64,000 nt of DNA from Mycolicibacterium fallax. Lineage in GTDB: Bacteria; Actinomycetota; Actinomycetes; Mycobacteriales; Mycobacteriaceae. Both the position numbers and the translations under genes were made by a program. The DNA lies in contig NZ_AP022603.1 in assembly GCF_010726955.1 (NCBI RefSeq), forward strand, positions 2,666,001 to 2,730,000, read 5' to 3'. A model generated the notes under the pieces. The model had not been told where the DNA came from. It ran no database searches and saw only the letters and a list, made by a program, of their open reading frames with translations. Of the stretch, positions 8,712 to 18,957 are shown one piece after another (position 1 is the first letter of the stretch; each line of letters begins with the position of its first letter).

Positions 8712-9116
8712 ATGAGCGGCGTGACCACGCCGTTTGATGACCCGCAGGCCGAGCTGGGCTGGATGTTCGTGCAGAGCATCGGCACCGGCGGCGACCTGGA
8801 CGAGGCGTTCTCACTTGTCAGCGACGACTTCAGCTACTGGTCCAACGTCACCCGCCGGGAGTACGACGCCGCCGCGCTGCGGCGGGTCATCGAGCGGATC
8901 CGGAGCCGCGCCGACATCGAGTTCCACCTGATCCGCTGTCTCAACGAGGCGGAGAACACCGTCATCGAGGCGCAGGCCGAGGGCACCACGGCCGACGGCC
9001 GCCGCTACGACGCCCCGCTGGTCTTCCTGTTCGACACCCACGACGGGCTGATCACCTCGCTGCGCGAGTACGGCGACACCCAGCTGGCCCGCGAGCTGTT
9101 CGGGCCGCTGCCCTGA
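8712..9116 (+). CDS. SnoaL/NTF2-like domain protein
   Basis: A 134-residue single-domain protein with the cone-shaped alpha+beta SnoaL/NTF2 pattern: DEAFSLVSDDFSYWSNV near the N-terminus and a strand-rich C-terminal half ending RYDAPLVFLFDTHDGLITSLREYGD. Such proteins are small isomerases, hydrolases or binding proteins, and no catalytic assignment is possible. The ATG at 8712 is used; GTG at 8721 is an alternative. The 190 bases upstream hold no recognisable gene. Confidence 0.72.
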   Translation: MSGVTTPFDDPQAELGWMFVQSIGTGGDLDEAFSLVSDDFSYWSNVTRREYDAAALRRVIERIRSRADIEFHLIRCLNEAENTVIEAQAEGTTADGRRYDAPLVFLFDTHDGLITSLREYGDTQLARELFGPLP

Positions 9117-9148
9117 TCCCGCGCCGCGACCCGTCCTAAACTGGCCCG

Positions 9149-9619
9149 ATGGCACCCCAAGCAGCCCCCAACGCCACCGCCTCGGTCGACATCGCCGCCG
9201 ACCCGCAGGCGGTGTACGCGCTGATCACCGATCTGTCCACGCTGGCCGCACTGGCCGAGGAGACCACCGAGATGGTCTGGAAGAAGGGCGATTCGGCCGT
9301 GCCGGGCGCGGTCTTCACCGGCCGCAACCGCAACGGCTCGAAGACCTGGTCGACCAACTGCACCGTCACCCGGGCCGCCGCCGGCCGGGAGTTCGGCTTC
9401 GACGTGCGGGCGATGGGCATCCCGATCGCGCATTGGAGCTACCAGCTGGAGCCGACCGAGACCGGCACCCGGCTGACCGAGAGCACCTGGGACCGTCGGC
9501 CGGGCTGGTTCTCGCCGCTGGCCGGCCTGCTGACCGGGGTGTCCGATCGTGACGCCGCCAACCGTCAGCACATCGAGGCCACCCTGGCCCGGCTCAAGCG
9601 GCGCGCCGAGAACCCCTGA
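9149..9619 (+). CDS. SRPBCC-family (START/polyketide cyclase-like) protein
   Basis: A 156-residue SRPBCC protein. The N-terminus ASVDIAADPQAVYALITDLSTLA is the typical first strand and helix of the fold, followed by WSTNCTVTRAAAGREFGFDV and a C-terminal helix with GVSDRDAANRQHIEATLARLK. These proteins bind hydrophobic ligands in a deep cavity, often lipids or polyketides; the ligand is unknown. Its stop abuts the stop of the convergent epimerase gene with no gap. Confidence 0.82.
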   Translation: MAPQAAPNATASVDIAADPQAVYALITDLSTLAALAEETTEMVWKKGDSAVPGAVFTGRNRNGSKTWSTNCTVTRAAAGREFGFDVRAMGIPIAHWSYQLEPTETGTRLTESTWDRRPGWFSPLAGLLTGVSDRDAANRQHIEATLARLKRRAENP

Positions 9620-10636
9620 TCAGCCCCGTCGGCGGGCCGCCCGGCGGTCCGCCCAGAATCGCGCGGCCTCGCGCACCGAGCGCTGCACCGGAGCCGGGTC
9701 GAAGCCCAGCTCGCGGCGCGCCTTGCCGCAGTCGACCGGCGCCTCGGCGCGCATCAGCCGCACCGACGCCAGGGTGAGCCGCTCGTCGGTGCCGCGCAGC
9801 CGGGAGGTGAGGGTGCCCAGCAGCCCGAGCGCGTACAGCGCCGGGATCGGCAGCACCCGCCGCGGCCCGGGCACCCCGGCCTCCTCGGCGGCGATCGCCA
9901 CCACCTCGGCGTTGCTGATCATCGACTCCGAGATCAGGTACCGCTCGCCCACCCGGCCGTGCTGCGCGGCGGCGATCATCGCCCGGGCCGCGTCGTCGAT
10001 CCCGACGGCCTCCAGCGACACCCCGCCGAACACGAACGGCAGCTTGCCGAACACCGTCCCGGCGATCAGCGCGCCGTGCGGGGTCATGCCGTAGTCGCCG
10101 GCGCCGTAGGTGGTGGAGATGCACATCGCGACCGCGGGCAGGCCCCGATCCCGGGCGTAGTCGAGCACGGTCTCCTCGGCCTGCACCCGGGACCGGACGT
10201 AGTCGGTGAGCCCGCGTGGCGAGATCCGGTCGTCCTCGGTGGCGGTCGTGCCGCGGCGCCGCCCGACGGTGGCGTAGCTGCTGGTGAACACGAACTTCTT
10301 CAGCGATCCGGCGGCCGCAAGTTCGGCGGCGATGTCCAGCACGCCGCGCAGTCCCTCGACGTTGGTGCGAAACAGCGGCGCGGTGTCGCGCAGCCACGCC
10401 CGGGTGTCGACCACGCAGTAGTAGACGACGTCGACGCCGGTCATCGCCGCCCGCACGGTGTCGGTGTCGAAGATGTCCCCGGTGAATCGGGTGACGGCCA
10501 GGTCGTCGATGCCGGTGGTGTCGGCGCCGGCGCGGACCATCGCGCGCACCTCGACGCCGTCGCCGACCAGCGCCCGGGTGACGTGCGAACCGAGGTAGCC
10601 GTTGGCGCCCATCACCAGCGCCGTCGGTGCGCTCAC
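9620..10636 (-). CDS. NAD-dependent epimerase/dehydratase (3-beta-HSD-like extended SDR)
   Basis: An extended short-chain dehydrogenase of 338 residues. The Rossmann motif is MGANGYLGSHV near the N-terminus; the active site shows the Ser/Thr region FTSSYATVG and a TTYGAGD segment. It resembles Rv0139 of M. tuberculosis from memory. The start is GTG at 10636, which overlaps the stop of the SnoaL-like gene by 4 bp, so the two genes form a coupled operon. A KstR-type box upstream of that operon suggests a role in sterol or lipid metabolism; this is an inference. Confidence 0.85.
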   Translation of the reverse strand: MSAPTALVMGANGYLGSHVTRALVGDGVEVRAMVRAGADTTGIDDLAVTRFTGDIFDTDTVRAAMTGVDVVYYCVVDTRAWLRDTAPLFRTNVEGLRGVLDIAAELAAAGSLKKFVFTSSYATVGRRRGTTATEDDRISPRGLTDYVRSRVQAEETVLDYARDRGLPAVAMCISTTYGAGDYGMTPHGALIAGTVFGKLPFVFGGVSLEAVGIDDAARAMIAAAQHGRVGERYLISESMISNAEVVAIAAEEAGVPGPRRVLPIPALYALGLLGTLTSRLRGTDERLTLASVRLMRAEAPVDCGKARRELGFDPAPVQRSVREAARFWADRRAARRRG

Positions 10637-11148
10637 CGGCCGCCGCCGAACTGCTCGTACCAGCGCGCCGCCTCGCCGTCGAGGGTGCCCAGCTCGGCGG
10701 CCCGCCGGCACCATTTCTGGGTCGCTTTGAGGAAGCGCAGCGGGTTGTAGACGTCCTCCTGGCGCTTCCACAGCCCGTCGCCGGCGTAGTCGATGATGGA
10801 GATGTTGGTGGCGCTGATGATGGTGCCGTCGCCGGGATCGCGCATCGGGTTGTCGAGCTCGCAGATCACCCGGCCGCGGGCCTCGTCGATCACCGACCAT
10901 CGCGACGGGAACGCCGTCATGTAGCTGCCCGGGAAGCTGCCCATGGTCTCTTTGATCCAGCTGCGCACCTGTTCGCGGCCCTTCATGGTGCCGGCGGCGT
11001 GCTCGATGTAGTCCACATCGGGGGTGTAGTGCGCGACCCACAGGTCCCAGTCCTGGGTCTTGGCGGCATCGTCGACGGTCTGCTCGAACCGGGCGAAGGC
11101 GTCCTCCAACTCGGCGCGGCTGAAGGGTCCAACGGCAGGGGCACTCAT
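10633..11148 (-). CDS. SnoaL/NTF2-like protein (Rv0138-like)
   Basis: A 171-residue NTF2-fold protein with FEQTVDDAAKTQDWDLWVAHYTPDVDYIEHAAGTMKG in the helical part and a strand-rich centre (VICELDNPMRD, ISATNISIIDYAGDG). It is first in a two-gene operon with the epimerase. Order and neighbours match Rv0138-Rv0139 beside msrA (Rv0137c). Close relatives have limonene epoxide hydrolase- or ketosteroid isomerase-like folds, but no activity is implied. The box at 11157-11170 overlaps its promoter region. Confidence 0.78.
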   Translation of the reverse strand: MSAPAVGPFSRAELEDAFARFEQTVDDAAKTQDWDLWVAHYTPDVDYIEHAAGTMKGREQVRSWIKETMGSFPGSYMTAFPSRWSVIDEARGRVICELDNPMRDPGDGTIISATNISIIDYAGDGLWKRQEDVYNPLRFLKATQKWCRRAAELGTLDGEAARWYEQFGGGR

Positions 11149-11156
11149 CCGTCAAC

Positions 11157-11170
11157 TAGAACATGTTCTA
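11157..11170. promoter_or_regulatory. KstR-type operator TAGAACATGTTCTA
   Basis: A perfect 14-bp palindrome fitting the published KstR consensus TnnAACnnGTTnnA. It lies 9 bp upstream of the SnoaL-like gene, overlapping where its promoter must be. KstR is the TetR-family repressor of sterol catabolism. The msrA gene on the other side starts 87 bp away with its own TATGGT -10 candidate (11212-11217). Confidence 0.65.
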
Positions 11171-11256
11171 TTCGGAAAGTCTCGCGAATCCTGCGCCCAA
11201 AGGGCCGGACGTATGGTGTGAGGTGACGGTCGACGGCACCGAACCGAGGAGCAGCG

Positions 11257-11757
11257 ATGGCAACGCAGACCGCGATCCTGGCGGGCGGATGCTTTTGGGG
11301 CATGCAGGAACTCATCCGCAACCGCCCCGGCGTGCTCGACACCCGGGTCGGCTACACCGGCGGCGAGAACGACCAGCCCAGCTACCGCAACCACCCGGGC
11401 CACGCCGAGGCCATCGAGATCGTCTTCGACCCCGCCCAGACCGACTACCGGGCGCTGCTGGAGTTCTTCTTCCAGATCCACGACCCGAGCACGCCCAACC
11501 GGCAGGGCAATGACGTCGGCTCCAGTTACCGCTCGGCGATCTTCTACCTCGACGACGACCAGCGCCGCGTCGCGCAGGACACCATCGCCGAGGTCGACGC
11601 GTCCGGACGCTGGCCCGGGCCGGTGGTCACCGAGCTGGTGCCGGCGCAGCCGTTCTGGGCGGCCGAGCCCGAGCATCAGGACTACCTGCAGCACTACCCG
11701 AACGGGTACACCTGCCACTTCCCCCGGCCGGACTGGACGCTCCCGGCCCGCGGATAG
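11257..11757 (+). CDS. msrA: peptide-methionine (S)-S-oxide reductase
   Basis: MsrA repairs oxidised methionine (S-sulfoxide) in proteins. The 166-residue sequence has the catalytic motif GGCFWGMQE with nucleophilic Cys12, the substrate-binding [22 protein letters not shown], and the C-terminal [26 protein letters not shown] lies before the ATG. Only 3 nt separate it from the convergent hotdog gene. Position beside the Rv0138/Rv0139-like pair matches Rv0137c. Confidence 0.95.
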   Translation: MATQTAILAGGCFWGMQELIRNRPGVLDTRVGYTGGENDQPSYRNHPGHAEAIEIVFDPAQTDYRALLEFFFQIHDPSTPNRQGNDVGSSYRSAIFYLDDDQRRVAQDTIAEVDASGRWPGPVVTELVPAQPFWAAEPEHQDYLQHYPNGYTCHFPRPDWTLPARG

Positions 11758-11760
11758 CCG

Positions 11761-12213
11761 CTACCTGACCAACGCCCGCAGTTGGTAGTGCCCGGTGCTG
11801 GTGGCCACCACCACACCATTCGCGTCGGTGACCGTCGCGGCCACGGTGAAGTCGGACTTGCCGCGCTCGGCCGCCTCCGCCTCGATCCGGGCGATGGTCT
11901 CCTCATCGATCCGGGCCTCGCCGCGCAGGTCGGTGTTGGCCATCGCGCGGTAGCTGATGTCGAGGTTCTTCACCAGCGGGAAGTACTTGGCGGTGTCGAA
12001 GGTCACCAGCGCGATGATCCCGCCGAGCACCTCCGCGACGGTGAACTGCACGCCGGCGTAGATGACGCCGAAGTGGTTGCCGTTGCCTTCGGCGGGCACC
12101 GAGGTGACGGCGTACCCGCGCCCCGCCTCGACCACCCGCACGCCCATCTTCCCGGCGATTGGGATGGTAGTGGCCAGCGCGGCGTTCATCTGCTCGACGA
12201 GCGATTCGGTCAT
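11761..12213 (-). CDS. hotdog-fold protein (DUF4442 / YiiD C-terminal-like)
   Basis: A 150-residue single hotdog domain. The long central helix region GNGNHFGVIYAGVQFTVAE is the typical hotdog helix with its preceding turn, followed by strand pairs LDISYRAMANTDLRGEARID and FTVAATVTDANGVVVATSTGHYQL. Relatives are thioesterase-like or of unknown function; no catalytic residue can be assigned with certainty. It follows the P450 gene on the same strand, separated by the 30-bp triple repeat. Confidence 0.78.
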   Translation of the reverse strand: MTESLVEQMNAALATTIPIAGKMGVRVVEAGRGYAVTSVPAEGNGNHFGVIYAGVQFTVAEVLGGIIALVTFDTAKYFPLVKNLDISYRAMANTDLRGEARIDEETIARIEAEAAERGKSDFTVAATVTDANGVVVATSTGHYQLRALVR

Positions 12214-12226
12214 GGCTCAGATCGTC

Positions 12227-12316
12227 GCACGCCCCGCCCCGGCGGGGCAGAGGTTCGCACGCCCCGCCCCGGCGGGGCACAGGTTCGCCCGCCCCGCCCC
12301 GGCGGGGCAGAGGTTC
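12227..12316. repeat. three tandem 30-bp repeats, each with an internal palindrome
   Basis: Copies at 12227-12256, 12257-12286 and 12287-12316 differ by one or two bases. Each contains GCCCCGCC-CC-GGCGGGGC, an 8-bp inverted repeat, then a short tail ending GGTTC. The array fills the gap between the P450 stop and the hotdog gene start; the third copy supplies the last bases before and within the P450 stop codon. On RNA each unit would fold into a GC hairpin. No spacers are present, so it is not a CRISPR array. Confidence 0.93.
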
Positions 12317-13667
12317 ACAGCCGGTGCACGGTGACCCGCCCGCCGTCGCGGGGGGTGAACGCGACGCCGCGGTTGTGGATTTTCTCCGCCGGGCGGTCGG
12401 TGGTGTCGATCCGGACGCTGCGCAGCACGGTCCGCAGCACCACGTCCATCTCCATGTTCGCGAACGCCGCCCCGACGCAGCGCCGGGTGCCGCCGCCGAA
12501 CGGCATCCAGAACGACACGCTGGGCCGCTGGCCCAGAAAACGTTGCGGGTCAAAGCGCTGCGGCTCGGGGAACGCGGTGGCGTTCCAGTGCATCTGCGCC
12601 AGCGACACCGACACCGAGGCGCCCCGCGGGATCCGGTAGTCGCCGAGTTCGAAGACCGGGGCGTTGACATTCCGGGCGGCGAAGTCGATGACGGTGCGGT
12701 TGCGCTGCACCTCGTAGATGACCGCCTGGCGGTACTCGTTGTCGTCGGTGTCGGCCTCGGCGACCAGCCGCGCGAGCACCTCCGGGTGCCGGGAAATCCG
12801 CTCGAACGCCCAGGCCAGCGTCGAGGCAGTGGTCTCGTGGCCGGCGGCCAGCAGGGTCAGCAGTTCGTCGGCGATGTCGGAGCGCGACATCGCGGTGCCG
12901 TCCTCGTAGCGGCTGCGCACCAGCACCGAGAGCACGTCGGTGCGATCGTCCAGGTCCGGGTCGGCGATCGCCCGGTCGATCAGGGTGCCGACCAGCGCGT
13001 CGTATTCCTCGCGGTACTGCCGCAGCCGCCGCCACGGTCCGAAGTCCCGGCGCGGGCTGGGCAGCACGACCAGCCGGGAGCCCAGCGTCACCCACGGCGG
13101 GATGCCCCGGCGCAGCCCCTCCAGTTCCGCTCCGCCGGCCCCGAAGATGGCCCGCAGGATGATGTTGAGGGTGATCCGCATCATCGGTTCCAGGGTCTGG
13201 AACTCGGTGTTCTCCGGCCAGCAGGCGAGTTCGCGGCGGGTTTCCTCCTCGACGATGGCCTCGTAGCGGTGCATGGCCTTGCCGTGGAACGGCGGGGTCA
13301 GCAGCTTGCGACGGGCCCGGTGCTCGGCGCCGTCGAGCGCGAAGATCGATCCGGGGCCGAACATCCGGCTCAGGTTCGGCTGGATGTTGCCGAGGACTTC
13401 CGGATCGGCCGCGAACACCTGCTTGGCCAGCGCCGGGTCGGTGACCACCACCATTCTTCCCCACAACGGCACGTTGAGGCTGAACGCGCCGCCGAACCGG
13501 GCGGTGAGCCGGTTGACCACCCGCCGGCGCTGCAGCGCGTACATGGCGCCCTGCACGCTCTTGGGGACCCGGCGCGGTGCCGGCGGCCAGTTGATCGGCT
13601 CGGCGGCCGGGCCGACGGCCGGCTCAGCCGCCGGGTTGCCGACCGGGTCGGTGACGGTTTCGGTCAT
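12315..13667 (-). CDS. cytochrome P450 (CYP138-like)
   Basis: A 450-residue bacterial P450. Key motifs are the I-helix oxygen-activation sequence LLAAGHETTAS, the K-helix pattern E-V-Q-R, and the haem-binding loop FGGGTRRCVG with the axial Cys. Synteny with the divergent TetR gene and msrA points to M. tuberculosis CYP138 (Rv0136). Substrate unknown. The ATG at 13667 has GGAGGTG upstream; the open frame to 13790 runs into the control region. Partner ferredoxin is not adjacent. Confidence 0.92.
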   Translation of the reverse strand: MTETVTDPVGNPAAEPAVGPAAEPINWPPAPRRVPKSVQGAMYALQRRRVVNRLTARFGGAFSLNVPLWGRMVVVTDPALAKQVFAADPEVLGNIQPNLSRMFGPGSIFALDGAEHRARRKLLTPPFHGKAMHRYEAIVEEETRRELACWPENTEFQTLEPMMRITLNIILRAIFGAGGAELEGLRRGIPPWVTLGSRLVVLPSPRRDFGPWRRLRQYREEYDALVGTLIDRAIADPDLDDRTDVLSVLVRSRYEDGTAMSRSDIADELLTLLAAGHETTASTLAWAFERISRHPEVLARLVAEADTDDNEYRQAVIYEVQRNRTVIDFAARNVNAPVFELGDYRIPRGASVSVSLAQMHWNATAFPEPQRFDPQRFLGQRPSVSFWMPFGGGTRRCVGAAFANMEMDVVLRTVLRSVRIDTTDRPAEKIHNRGVAFTPRDGGRVTVHRL

Positions 13668-13690
13668 GGACGCACCTCCGCGAGAACCTG

Positions 13691-13742
13691 CTGGTACCCA
13701 CCGGTACCAATGCTTGTCCGGTACGGTACCCGTTGGTACCAG
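13691..13742. promoter_or_regulatory. four GGTACC boxes in two symmetric pairs, candidate TetR operators
   Basis: GGTACC occurs at 13693, 13703, 13725 and 13735. Within each pair the boxes are 10 bp apart (one helical turn). The outer flanks are also symmetric (CTGGTACC ... GGTACCAG), so the whole 52-bp block is an inverted array. It lies between the divergent P450 and TetR genes, about 25-30 bp from each start. Confidence 0.6.
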
Positions 13743-13771
13743 TGGCGGCAAGAGGTTGGGAGGAGTTCGGC

Positions 13772-14383
13772 GTGCAAACCCCCGACCCACGCACCCGGCT
13801 GTTCGAGGGCCTGGCCGACGCCATTATCGCGCGCGGCTACCGGGACACCACGGTCGCCGACATCGTCCGGGCCGCCAAGACCTCCAAGCGCACCTTCTAC
13901 ACGCACTTCACCAGTAAGGACGACTGCCTGCTTGAGCTGCTCGACGCCGACAACGTCACGATGATCGCCACCATCCGCGCCGCCGTCGACCCCGAGGCCG
14001 ACTTCCCCGAGCAGATCACCGCGGCCGTCGACGCCTACGTCACCGTCATCGAGAACCGCCCGGCGGTCACCCTGACCTGGATCCGGGAGTTCCCCGCCCT
14101 GGGCGAGGCCGCCTACCCGGTGCAACGCCGCGGCATGGACCGGTTCGCCGAGCTGCTGCTGGAGATCACCGCCAACCCCGGATTCGCGCGCGCCGGGCTG
14201 GCCCCGATATCGCGGGCGACCGCGGTGATTCTGCTCGGTGGGCTGCGCGAACTGACCGCGCAGACGATGGAGGACGGCGGCAGCATCACCGAGATCACCG
14301 CGGCCGCCATCGCCGCCTGCATCGGGCTGGTCACCGGTCCGCGACCCACTGCGAGCGCAGCGCCGGCGGGCCGTACCGACTAA
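13772..14383 (+). CDS. TetR-family transcriptional regulator
   Basis: A 203-residue TetR protein: N-terminal HTH (residues ~8-54, DAIIARGYRDTTVADIVRAAKTSK then RTFYTHFTSKDDCL) and a helical ligand-binding domain. It is divergent from the CYP138-like gene, as Rv0135c is from Rv0136, and probably represses both through the GGTACC boxes. The GTG start at 13772 has GGGAGGAG upstream with 7-nt spacing; an ATG-like extension to 13733 would run through the operator. Confidence 0.88.
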   Translation: MQTPDPRTRLFEGLADAIIARGYRDTTVADIVRAAKTSKRTFYTHFTSKDDCLLELLDADNVTMIATIRAAVDPEADFPEQITAAVDAYVTVIENRPAVTLTWIREFPALGEAAYPVQRRGMDRFAELLLEITANPGFARAGLAPISRATAVILLGGLRELTAQTMEDGGSITEITAAAIAACIGLVTGPRPTASAAPAGRTD

Positions 14384-14418
14384 GTTGACGGGGTCGATAC
14401 GTACGAGGAGCGGAGAGT

Positions 14419-16569
<2,151 letters not shown>

Positions 16570-16603
16570 CCGCACCCCTAGACACTTTCGGTAATCTGTC
16601 CGC

Positions 16604-17629
16604 ATGCGCAGCGTGGTGATCGACGCCCCCGGCCAGATCCGCATCGACAATCGGCCCGACCCCGTGCTACCGGGGCCCGGCGGCGCCATCATCGCCGTCG
16701 GCTCCGCCGCCATCTGCGGCTCGGACCTGCACTTCTACGAGGGCGACTACCCGCTGGTCCAGCCGGTGGCCCTGGGCCACGAGGCGATCGGCACCGTCGT
16801 CGAGGCCGGCCCCGACGTCCGCAACGTGGCGGTCGGCGATCTGGTGCTGGTGTCCTCGGTGGCCGGCTGCGGGCACTGCGCGGGCTGCGCGACCCACGAC
16901 CCGGTCTGCTGCGTGCAGGGACCGCAGATCTTCGGCGCCGGCGTGCTCGGCGGCGCCCAGTCCGAGCTGCTGGCGGTGCCGACGGCCGACTTCCAGCTGC
17001 TGAAGATCCCCGAGGGGATCGACACCGAGGAGGCGCTGCTGCTGACCGACAACCTGGCCACCGGCTGGGCCGGCGCGCAGCGCGCCGACATCCCGCCGGG
17101 CGGCACGGTCGTCGTCATCGGCCTCGGCGCGGTCGGGTTGTGCGCGGTGCGCAGCGCGATCGTGCAGGGCGCCGGCCAGGTGTTCGCCGTCGACCCGGTC
17201 GAGGGCCGCCGAGAGCGGGCCTCGCTGGCCGGCGCCACCGCGGTGGAGCCGTCGGCGCTGGCCGCGGTACTGGAGGCCACCGGCGGGCGCGGCGCCGCGG
17301 CGGTGATCGACGCCGTCGGCAACGACGCCACCATGACCGAGGCGCTGGCGATGGTGCGGGCCGGCGGCACGGTGTCGGTGATCGGCGTGCACGACCTGAA
17401 CCCGTTCCCGTTCCCGGCGACGCTGAGCCTGATCCGCAGCATCACGCTGCGGATGACGACCGCACCGGTGCAGCGCACCTGGGGCGAGCTGATCCCGCTG
17501 ATCCAGTGCGGACGGCTGGACACCGGCGGCATCTTCACCCACACCATGCCGCTGGCCGACGCCGCGGCCGGCTACGCCGCCGTCGCCGCCCGGACCTCCG
17601 ACTGCGTGAAGGTCACGCTCAGCATCTGA
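16604..17629 (+). CDS. zinc-dependent alcohol dehydrogenase (MDR family)
   Basis: A 341-residue medium-chain dehydrogenase. It has the catalytic-zinc region ICGSDLHFYEGD and GHEAIGTV, four structural-zinc cysteines in GCGHCAGCATHDPVC, and the nucleotide-binding VIGLGAVGLCAV. Substrate cannot be deduced. It follows glgX by 34 nt on the same strand but no functional link is evident. Confidence 0.9.
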   Translation: MRSVVIDAPGQIRIDNRPDPVLPGPGGAIIAVGSAAICGSDLHFYEGDYPLVQPVALGHEAIGTVVEAGPDVRNVAVGDLVLVSSVAGCGHCAGCATHDPVCCVQGPQIFGAGVLGGAQSELLAVPTADFQLLKIPEGIDTEEALLLTDNLATGWAGAQRADIPPGGTVVVIGLGAVGLCAVRSAIVQGAGQVFAVDPVEGRRERASLAGATAVEPSALAAVLEATGGRGAAAVIDAVGNDATMTEALAMVRAGGTVSVIGVHDLNPFPFPATLSLIRSITLRMTTAPVQRTWGELIPLIQCGRLDTGGIFTHTMPLADAAAGYAAVAARTSDCVKVTLSI

Positions 17630-17638
17630 GCCCGGGGA

Positions 17639-17926
17639 CTACCGTTCGTCGCCGTCGATCACCGAGTAGAACGACTCGCCGTCCTCCGGGGCGCCGTCGA
17701 TCTGCCCGCGATGCTGCCGGGTCGGGCGAGCCGGCTGTGCCTCGCCGGTGAGCACGTCGGGCACCTCCGCGGCCAGCCGCTCGGCGAGGCTCTGCTCCTC
17801 GATGACCGGGATCCAGCGCTCCGGCGGGTCGACCACGATGTCGCCGTCGTCGTTGCGCACCTCATCGGAGTCCAGCGACTCGCTGGGGTTCAGGGTCTGG
17901 TCGGGGCCGTTGTCGTCGACGTCCAT
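17639..17926 (-). CDS. DUF5709-family acidic protein
   Basis: A 95-residue, strongly acidic, proline-poor protein: TLNPSESLDSDEV, then DPPERWIPVIEEQSLAERLAAEVPDV. This is the pattern of the actinobacterial DUF5709 family, of unknown function. It is probably largely disordered. The ATG at 17926 is chosen since homology begins there; it lies 19 nt after the stop of the upstream SDR gene, so the two may be co-transcribed. Confidence 0.7.
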   Translation of the reverse strand: MDVDDNGPDQTLNPSESLDSDEVRNDDGDIVVDPPERWIPVIEEQSLAERLAAEVPDVLTGEAQPARPTRQHRGQIDGAPEDGESFYSVIDGDER

Positions 17927-17945
17927 GTCGGGGCCGTCCTCTCTG

Positions 17946-18722
17946 CTAGACGTACAGCGGGTAGCCGCCGCTGATCTTGAGCGTCTCACCGGTGACAAAC
18001 GACGCCTGCCGCGAACACAGGTACAGCATCGCCGACACCGCATCGTCGGTTGTTCCGGGCCGGGTGATCAACTGGCGTTCGGCGACGATTTGCTGCATCA
18101 GGCTATACGGCAGTTCCCCCAGCGTGCTCTCGGTCGTCGTCAAGCCCGGGGCGATACCGTTGACCCGGATCCCGTCGGCGGCCAACTCCGCGGCGAACGC
18201 CGTGGTCAGCCCGCGCACGGCCAGCTTGGACACCCCATACGGGGTGGTGCTGAGATAGCCGGCCATCGACGAGACGTTGAGCACCGCCCCGCCGCCGCGG
18301 GCCCGCATCGCCTCGCGGCAGGCCAGCGTGGCGTTGACGACGCCGACCACGTTGACCTCGAGCAGCCGGCGCAGTTCCGCGCGGGGCAGCGCGGCGAACG
18401 GCTGGTTGTACCGCATCAGGTGCAGCCCGGCGTTGTTGATCAGGATGTCGACCCCGCCGAGTTCGGCGACGACGGCCTGCACCGCCGCCGCCATCTGCTC
18501 CTCGTCGGCGACGTCGGCGACCACCGCGACCGCCCGCGCCCGGTCCCCGCGCAACTGCGCGGCGGTCTGCTCGGCTCCGGCCCGGTCGACGTCGACCAGC
18601 GCCACCGCGGCACCGGCCTCGGCCAGCGCCCGGGCGAACGCCCGGCCCAGGCCGACCGCACCGCCGGTGATCACCGCCACCGCACCGTCGAAACCGCTGT
18701 CCCCCGCCGTCACGAAAGCCAC
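17946..18722 (-). CDS. short-chain dehydrogenase/reductase
   Basis: A 258-residue classical SDR: cofactor motif TGGAVGLGRAFA, NNAG, catalytic Ser in NVSSMAG and Tyr/Lys in YGVSK, and the C-terminal GETLKISGGYPL. Asp in LVDVDR after the second strand favours NAD(H). Substrate unknown. It starts with ATG at 18722 and is followed by the DUF5709 gene. Confidence 0.88.
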   Translation of the reverse strand: MAFVTAGDSGFDGAVAVITGGAVGLGRAFARALAEAGAAVALVDVDRAGAEQTAAQLRGDRARAVAVVADVADEEQMAAAVQAVVAELGGVDILINNAGLHLMRYNQPFAALPRAELRRLLEVNVVGVVNATLACREAMRARGGGAVLNVSSMAGYLSTTPYGVSKLAVRGLTTAFAAELAADGIRVNGIAPGLTTTESTLGELPYSLMQQIVAERQLITRPGTTDDAVSAMLYLCSRQASFVTGETLKISGGYPLYV

Positions 18723-18761
18723 GCTAGCGCGGATCGCGGGGCGGGCGGGCAGCCCCGCCGG

Positions 18762-18908
18762 TCAGTACGCGATGAAGAGGATCTCTTCGCGGCTGTAGTC
18801 GTGGCCGGGGTGGTTCGCGGTGAGGTGGGCCTTGGTCTTGTCGACCAGATCGTCCTCGTCGGTGCCCACGATCGACTCGCCGCACGGGCAGTTCAGGTGT
18901 GTCTTCAT
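18762..18908 (-). CDS. small DUF1059-like protein, 48 residues
   Basis: A short open frame reads MKTHLNCPCGESIVGTDEDD and continues LVDKTKAHLTANHPGHDY, SREEILFIAY. The CPCG pair near the N-terminus and two following histidines (positions 27 and 32), with a conserved TREE/SREE tail, match the DUF1059 pattern; the Cys/His set suggests metal binding. No strong ribosome site is visible. Function unknown. Confidence 0.68.
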   Translation of the reverse strand: MKTHLNCPCGESIVGTDEDDLVDKTKAHLTANHPGHDYSREEILFIAY

Positions 18909-18957
18909 GACTGAAAGGTCTACCCGAGAACGCCGTTCCGCGGTAGAGCGGGTGTGC

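Noticed and set aside
12227-12316. A CRISPR-like array
   Set aside because: The three 30-bp units are directly adjacent with no spacers and no cas genes are near.
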